Source: a virus
DNA length: 64,000 nt
Direction: 5' to 3' (one strand)
IMG/VR virus record: IMGVR_UViG_3300042340_000507
Location: 113,045 to 177,044 of that record
Positions 59,398 to 64,000 of the stretch are shown here, one piece after another (within the stretch, counting starts at the first letter, position 1; every line of letters starts with the position of its first letter). A program made the translations under genes and the position numbers. Below the pieces are notes generated by a model, which made no database searches, was not told where the DNA came from, and was given only the letters and a program-made list of their open reading frames with translations.

Positions 59398-60294
59398 TTA
59401 CCAGGTCATATTGGTTGCTGACAATACCACCCAAGATCCTTCTTCAGTTCCTGTCCCTTGTGCAATTCTAGGTTCCCATTGTAAAGTGATAGAAGATTGA
59501 TAAGGGTAACCAGCATCGCAGGCTATACCAGAACTAGGACTTGAAACGGGAAACCCGCCGTAACTTGAATCTGTGTTAAATCCAGTATAATAAGCTCCGG
59601 AATTTTGAAGTCCTGTTGCAATAAAACCCCCAGAATTATCAGTATTTACGATAGTGATTCGGGTTCCCGCGGTTAAATTAGAAACAGTGCTACCTGTAGT
59701 ACCTACTGTCATAAACCAACCACTACTGCAATCAGCATAGATAATGTCTTCTGTCCCTGTTATTTGATAAGGAACTGCTAAAGAACTAGATCTTCCACCT
59801 CCTCCAACACTACTTGCTGCGAAAGGAGTTCCTGCAGTAGCTCCAGTGGCATAGGTGGTGTTTTGTCCCACAAAATGACCGCTGCTAAGGATGATAAAGG
59901 CGTTATTCAGTGAGGTCGACCCGAATAGGTTGGTTGTAGAATTAAAAGTGGCTGTGTTTGACGAAGTGAAGGGACCAGAAAATGTAGTGACCCCGCTGGC
60001 TGTCAAAGTAGCTGTAGAAACCCCAACAAATTGTCCAATCCCACTGGAATTGATCTGAGCCAAACCAGTGCCTCCGGCAGGGATGGTCAGTTGATCAAAT
60101 CTTCCTGTTTTGGCGGAAATCCTGCCGGTAGAAGCTGCTGATAAATCTAGGATTCCGTTGGTTGAATCAACCCCAAAAACATTCACATATTGATTAATCC
60201 AATTTTCCAGCAGCAGAAAATTAGAGTTAATGGTGATTCTGGAAGCTGAAATGGAATCAGAACCTAGGATTGAAGTTGTACTTACTGTTGACAT
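59398..60294 (-). CDS. Fibre-like structural protein (298 aa)
   Basis: 298 aa, the first gene of the structural operon on the minus strand, starting 25 nt after the palindromic promoter. The N-terminus has SILGSDSISASRITINSNFLLLENW, resembling the I-x-x-K-I-N-x-N-F docking motif of the collagen-like fibres. The body is Ser/Thr/Gly-rich short strands (LTASGVTTFSGPFTSSNTATF), and the C-terminus is a compact globular tip (CDAGYPYQSSITLQWEPRIAQG). It could be a short fibre, spike or fibre-base protein. Confidence 0.6.
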   Translation of the reverse strand: MSTVSTTSILGSDSISASRITINSNFLLLENWINQYVNVFGVDSTNGILDLSAASTGRISAKTGRFDQLTIPAGGTGLAQINSSGIGQFVGVSTATLTASGVTTFSGPFTSSNTATFNSTTNLFGSTSLNNAFIILSSGHFVGQNTTYATGATAGTPFAASSVGGGGRSSSLAVPYQITGTEDIIYADCSSGWFMTVGTTGSTVSNLTAGTRITIVNTDNSGGFIATGLQNSGAYYTGFNTDSSYGGFPVSSPSSGIACDAGYPYQSSITLQWEPRIAQGTGTEEGSWVVLSATNMTW

Positions 60295-60319
60295 GGTCTT
60301 TTTTTATTGTATTTGTTTT

Positions 60320-60331
60320 GGATATATATCC
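60320..60331. promoter_or_regulatory. Palindromic bidirectional late-type promoter GGATATATATCC
   Basis: A perfect palindrome that reads GGATATATA on both strands, in the 59-bp gap between the structural operon (minus) and phoH (plus). It sits 25 nt before the minus start and 22 nt before the plus start, suiting divergent initiation from one site. Confidence 0.6.
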
Positions 60332-60353
60332 TACTATTTTTTAACACTCAAAA

Positions 60354-61058
60354 ATGCCCATCGGAAAATCAAAACTCGTTAACAAAGATTTTAGAGATAT
60401 TTCTCTTTCTCCTAAGCAAAAACTCTACTCTGACACCATCATCCACAACACCATAACCTTTTGTTGGGGACCTGCAGGAACTTCTAAAACATTTTCTGCC
60501 TGTTACACAGCCTTGAAGCTTTTACAGAAATCTGAGATTGAAAGAATTATTTTCACTAAGCCGATCCAGGAATCAGGGGAAAAACTAGGTTCTTTACCAG
60601 GAGACGTCAACGATAAAATAGGTCCCTACATGGAAAGTTTTCTGATCACCATGGAAAAAATCATTTCCAAAGAAAAATTAGCTCAGCTTTTCATTGAAAA
60701 GCAGATTGAATTTAGACCTCTAGCCTATCTCAGGGGAGCAACCTTTGATAAATCCATGATGATTCTGGATGAGGCTCAAAATTGTGATATGAAGCAACTC
60801 ATGCTTTATGTTTCTAGACTGGGCAACGATTCTAAAGTTCTACTAGCAGGGGACGTAACTCAGCACGACATCTCATACGAGAAAGTTGCTTTGCCCATGT
60901 TCGTAGATATGGTAAGAGATGTAGAGGGGGTAGGAGAATTCGTCTTTACAGATGATGACATCGTCAGAAGTAAAATTCTAAAAGAAATCGTCAAAAGATA
61001 CGAGGAATGGAAGTACCGGGGAACTGGAGGAACCGGAAGTAACAAAGGAAAATTTTAG
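60354..61058 (+). CDS. phoH: PhoH-like P-loop ATPase
   Basis: 234 aa. Seen: Walker A GPAGTSKTFSA (39-49), IIFTKPIQESGEKLGSLPGD (typical PhoH 'TRPxxExGExLGFLPG' strand), Walker B MMILDEAQNCD (near 136-146) and VLLAGDVTQHDI. These define the PhoH family, common in T4-like and marine phages; proposed activities are ATPase, RNA helicase or nuclease-associated. The end is a Gly-rich basic tail (GTGGTGSNKGKF). ATG 60354-60356. The stop overlaps the convergent gene's stop by 4 bp. Confidence 0.92.
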   Translation: MPIGKSKLVNKDFRDISLSPKQKLYSDTIIHNTITFCWGPAGTSKTFSACYTALKLLQKSEIERIIFTKPIQESGEKLGSLPGDVNDKIGPYMESFLITMEKIISKEKLAQLFIEKQIEFRPLAYLRGATFDKSMMILDEAQNCDMKQLMLYVSRLGNDSKVLLAGDVTQHDISYEKVALPMFVDMVRDVEGVGEFVFTDDDIVRSKILKEIVKRYEEWKYRGTGGTGSNKGKF

Positions 61059-64000
61059 GTTTCCCTAAAAGTTGAATTAGCATCACTTTTAATGACCAGT
61101 CCCGAGCCAAAAGGAATGGCGCTTTCTCTTCTGATAACTATCTGTTCTTCTAGAAGATCCTGATTGAGTTCCCAAATCTGGTTTTGTAATTCTTTGGAGG
61201 GTTTAATGTATCCATAGTCGGCGGAATTTACCAGCAAAGGGTTAGGGTCATCGGCTCTAGGAATTGATTGGTTTACAACCTTGATGAAAGCAGGTTTTGA
61301 AATTTCGTAAATGTTGCCGGCAGCATCTTCAACAGTGTTTTGTAAACTGTAGTAGCCCGAGGAGGTAAAGGTGTAAATAAAATAAGGGGTGAATTTAACA
61401 TCCAGAATAACATTCCCATTTCTGGCGTCGGTCAGCACCCATCTGTTATTTTGTTTTCCGAAAATTTGGGATCCGTAGTTTGAAAAGAAAACAGTGGAAA
61501 GCATGGGCACGTATAAATCTCTCTCTGAATTATGAACATCGGCCCAGGTCCAAGCTCCGGACCCAGCTCTAGAAATAATGTTACCTAGATCTATCCCTTT
61601 GGGTGCCTTATAGCTCTCAGAAAAAGAAACAAAAGGAAATCCATCCAGAGGGGGATATGGAAGTCCAGTTGGTCCGGTTTGACCTGTTACGGAACCTGCT
61701 AGGAACAGATCTAAATTTGGATAGACTGAAAAAACAAGAGGAGATTGGACCGTTGAACTATCCAAAGAAACAGTGGAAAATTCATCAACATAAGTTCCTG
61801 AGATAGATCTTTTAAAAATGTGATTTCCCCCTCCCGTTACTCCAGGCACAGTTGGATAAAAAACACTCAGGTAATAACTATCTCCTGTACTGAGACCCTG
61901 AACACCACTCAGAAAAGAGGAATCAACCGCCTGGTAGGAGGAAGGTAGTATTTCATAAGAAGATTCCTGTCTTACTATTCCACCGGGAGAGATGGACAAA
62001 AGACCGACGGAAAGTGCTCCCGAAGCTCCTTCAAAAGTCAAAGAAGTGCTTCCTGAAGTAGTGATTGCATTCCCGGTATAGATAAAACCAGCGTAATAGG
62101 AAGAATCGCTCGAGAATGTGCCTATCGTAGGCCTCCAGCTGGGAAAAGAAGAACCATTAGAAGTATGATTGCTGATGAAAGAACCAGTAATACCAGTGAA
62201 AGAAGGAAGAGACAGAAGTATCCACGGGAAACAAAAACCTGGATTGGGGTGGGTCAAATTGAGATTCCCGTAGCTAACATCGCTGGTTGAAGTTCCTGAC
62301 AGTAGAAAAGTCTGGGCATTGGGAACGGTACTGATAGTATCGGTATAGGAATTAGGACCAGTCATGCCGATCGTTTGAACTCCTCTCAAAGAAAAATCTT
62401 CGTTTAATTCCAAAACAAAAGAGCTGTTAGTATAAGAACCTCCTGAAATACTACTGAAGAAGAAAGAAGGGCAGGATGGAGCATCTAAAATATTTTCATA
62501 GTCCCTTGCCAAAGTTGCAAACCCACCTTGGATATTCCCCATGATTCTAATTGAATTTTCACCCACCGCCAAAGAGGCAGTACCGGGGTAATTAACACCC
62601 GATGGAAAATAACCAGTTGGGCCTCCGGTTTGAGTATCATAATCTGAACTGGCACCAGGAAAATACCTGAATTTTTTGAGACAAAAAACTTCGGATGCAG
62701 TTTCAGAGGAAAAATCAATGCCGCCATAGCTAATTTGATTGCCTATTTCATAATCGATTTCAGCTATGAAAAAAGCAGTGGTATCATTAACAACAGAAAA
62801 ATCAGGAATGTATAAACCCGAGGTAGCTGAGGTTGGTGCATTCAGGATCCAAGGGTAGCTGTAATCAGAAGTTGCACCGGGTGAGGCCATATTGCTAAAT
62901 CCAATGGGCCCACCAGTGGGACCTGTCACTCCAGTGACTGACATTCCTCCTGCCGTTGGATAAGAAGAGCCCCAAGTAAATTTACCAGCTTCTAAAAAAT
63001 AATTATAGATCCCTAAGGCGTAAACAGTTTTTCCATCAAAAGATCTTTTTACATCTAAGATCTTGGTATTGGCACCCCTAAAAGGAATTGCTCCTTGAAC
63101 CTGTCCACCATCTGTGTAAAAAGATAAAAAACCCATGAATTCATTTCCAGGAAAGAATGAGGTATCATTAGTGTTTTGCAAAACAAAATCTTCAGTGTTA
63201 CTTGAAGCACCCAAGTAGGCATTTTCACCAATCATGAAACCTCCAACTACATTCAAATGGGAATACCTCGTTGTTGCAGTTAAGCTGATAGAGGGCTGAG
63301 TTAAAAAGGGGGATGAGCTCCCTGTTATACCGACAACCCAATCCGAAGAAGGAATTCTTCCGGCCGTCAAACTCTGGTCGTAAGTTGGGACAGATCCCCA
63401 GTTCCAATAATTTTGATTCTCGGCCTGCCCGTTTGCTAGATCCTTAAAGTTTGTCGTCAGGAAGAGACTTCTTGGATCCATTCCAGGATGATTTAAGACA
63501 ATTTTTTGGTTATCATAGCCTTGCCAAGAAGGATAAACCCAATCGTATCTTTGTGTTTTGGGGAGGTTTGCAGCATCGGTTGTTGCTCCGGTTGACCCAG
63601 GAGTGTAGTATAGAAAATTCCAGCCTGTAGTTCCTGTGTAATTGCTGCTGGCGTAGACATGGGGTAAATTATAATCGAAGAGGGTAACGTTATTACCATT
63701 CACTACCCAGAGGTCGTTGGGATAAACCGAGAGCCCGTTTTTTTCAACTTTGTTATGGACCAACAGCAAATCAACTACCCTATCGCTGGGAAGAGCGGAA
63801 TTTCCAGTGTTAAATTGACTGAAACTGTCACCGTTAAAATGAAAAAAGCCATCAGACAAAGAAAGATCAAAGAAGGGATCGCCACATCTAAAAAAAACAT
63901 GACCATAGGGTCTAGAAGTAACTTTAGTCACGGAGTTATTAAGGGGAACCGTCCAGTTATAAAATTTTTCACCATCCCAGTAAGTTAATCCACTGTCTGT
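61055..64000 (-). CDS. Large propeller-like structural protein, 5' end outside the window
   Basis: The frame remains open to the right edge: codons before the in-frame GTG at 63931 encode TDSGLTYWDGEKFYNWTVPL, so the true start lies beyond 64000 and at least 981 residues are present. The N-terminal visible part has short repeats of the type DG-x-F-x-x-x-x-x-x-N-S and DGFFHFNGDSFSQFNTGNS, as in beta-propeller 'two-component regulator propeller' blades. The middle has a YSLxNTVED-type strand and many Gly/Ser/Thr/Tyr strands. The C-terminus (QNQIWELNQDLLEEQIVIRRESA) is a short coil. It is probably a tail or baseplate component upstream of phoH; the product is not identifiable. Confidence 0.75.
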   Translation of the reverse strand, partial: TDSGLTYWDGEKFYNWTVPLNNSVTKVTSRPYGHVFFRCGDPFFDLSLSDGFFHFNGDSFSQFNTGNSALPSDRVVDLLLVHNKVEKNGLSVYPNDLWVVNGNNVTLFDYNLPHVYASSNYTGTTGWNFLYYTPGSTGATTDAANLPKTQRYDWVYPSWQGYDNQKIVLNHPGMDPRSLFLTTNFKDLANGQAENQNYWNWGSVPTYDQSLTAGRIPSSDWVVGITGSSSPFLTQPSISLTATTRYSHLNVVGGFMIGENAYLGASSNTEDFVLQNTNDTSFFPGNEFMGFLSFYTDGGQVQGAIPFRGANTKILDVKRSFDGKTVYALGIYNYFLEAGKFTWGSSYPTAGGMSVTGVTGPTGGPIGFSNMASPGATSDYSYPWILNAPTSATSGLYIPDFSVVNDTTAFFIAEIDYEIGNQISYGGIDFSSETASEVFCLKKFRYFPGASSDYDTQTGGPTGYFPSGVNYPGTASLAVGENSIRIMGNIQGGFATLARDYENILDAPSCPSFFFSSISGGSYTNSSFVLELNEDFSLRGVQTIGMTGPNSYTDTISTVPNAQTFLLSGTSTSDVSYGNLNLTHPNPGFCFPWILLSLPSFTGITGSFISNHTSNGSSFPSWRPTIGTFSSDSSYYAGFIYTGNAITTSGSTSLTFEGASGALSVGLLSISPGGIVRQESSYEILPSSYQAVDSSFLSGVQGLSTGDSYYLSVFYPTVPGVTGGGNHIFKRSISGTYVDEFSTVSLDSSTVQSPLVFSVYPNLDLFLAGSVTGQTGPTGLPYPPLDGFPFVSFSESYKAPKGIDLGNIISRAGSGAWTWADVHNSERDLYVPMLSTVFFSNYGSQIFGKQNNRWVLTDARNGNVILDVKFTPYFIYTFTSSGYYSLQNTVEDAAGNIYEISKPAFIKVVNQSIPRADDPNPLLVNSADYGYIKPSKELQNQIWELNQDLLEEQIVIRRESAIPFGSGLVIKSDANSTFRET

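Noticed and set aside
1-64000. tRNA genes or integrase/attachment sites
   Set aside because: No cloverleaf-like stretch or recombinase ORF stood out, and gaps between genes are too short for tRNA clusters. A tRNAscan run would be decisive.

Overview
This window is a compact, almost gap-free stretch of a large T4-like tailed phage (myovirus) genome. T4-type proteins recognisable by motif include a gp39-like topoisomerase subunit, the N-terminal part of gp43 DNA polymerase, gp56 dCTPase/dUTPase, gp61 primase, gp32 single-strand binding protein, UvsW, a UvsY-like protein, class I NrdA/NrdB, gp5/e-type lysozyme and PhoH. Several clues point to a host in the Bacteroidota, probably a flavobacterium. 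The ATP-cone sits on NrdB rather than NrdA, a layout known from flavobacteria. There is a short histone H1-like (Hc1) protein, a signal peptide ending in NAQ, and a small membrane-anchored protein of the type common in Bacteroidota phages. I see no tRNA, rRNA, CRISPR, IS element or integrase.

Layout. 1-3063 (minus): a small unknown gene, UV-damage endonuclease and topoisomerase large subunit. 3175-7856 (plus): three tandem paralogous repeat proteins (60-bp units), a lysozyme with an annexin-like N-domain and two small conserved phage proteins. 7810-16304 (minus): acyl-CoA thioesterase, a secreted peptide, a GT2 glycosyltransferase, adenylate kinase, NrdA, NrdB, dCTPase/dUTPase and a DNA polymerase that stops before motif B. 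16351-16677 is one small plus-strand gene. 16682-28213 (minus): a LamG tail/adhesion protein, an MBD4-like DNA glycosylase, a small heat-shock protein, a run of small proteins, a peptidoglycan-binding protein, the H1-like protein, a ligase-NMN adenylyltransferase fusion and a nucleotidyltransferase. 28249-33568 (minus): the recombination/replication block (UvsW, UvsY-like, primase, gp32, RuvC-like nuclease). 33594-60294 (minus): about 27 kb of tail/baseplate/fibre genes, including one 3778-residue protein. 60354-61058 (plus) is PhoH. 61055-64000 (minus) is a large propeller-like structural protein cut by the window edge.

Two patterns tie the window together. First, a directional motif (A/G)GATATATA precedes many genes on either strand, usually 4-23 nt before the start. 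It resembles the T4 late-promoter -10 box (TATAAATA). Second, at least ten of the proteins begin with a short leader of the form M-K-x-hydrophobic-x-x-[FY]-x-x-[FY]-[LI]-x-E. This looks like the T4 capsid-targeting sequence of internal head proteins, which ends in the (L/I)xE cleavage site of the prohead protease. Leader-bearing genes are very often the ones directly behind the late-type motif. The leader is attached to enzymes (adenylate kinase, lysozyme, nucleotidyltransferase) as well as to unknown proteins. I infer a set of proteins packaged into the head and injected with the DNA; this is the most interesting hypothesis from the window.

No intergenic gap exceeds about 115 bp. Those that matter hold promoters or hairpin terminators and are listed. 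Functions are read from motifs in the translated sequence, without database searches.
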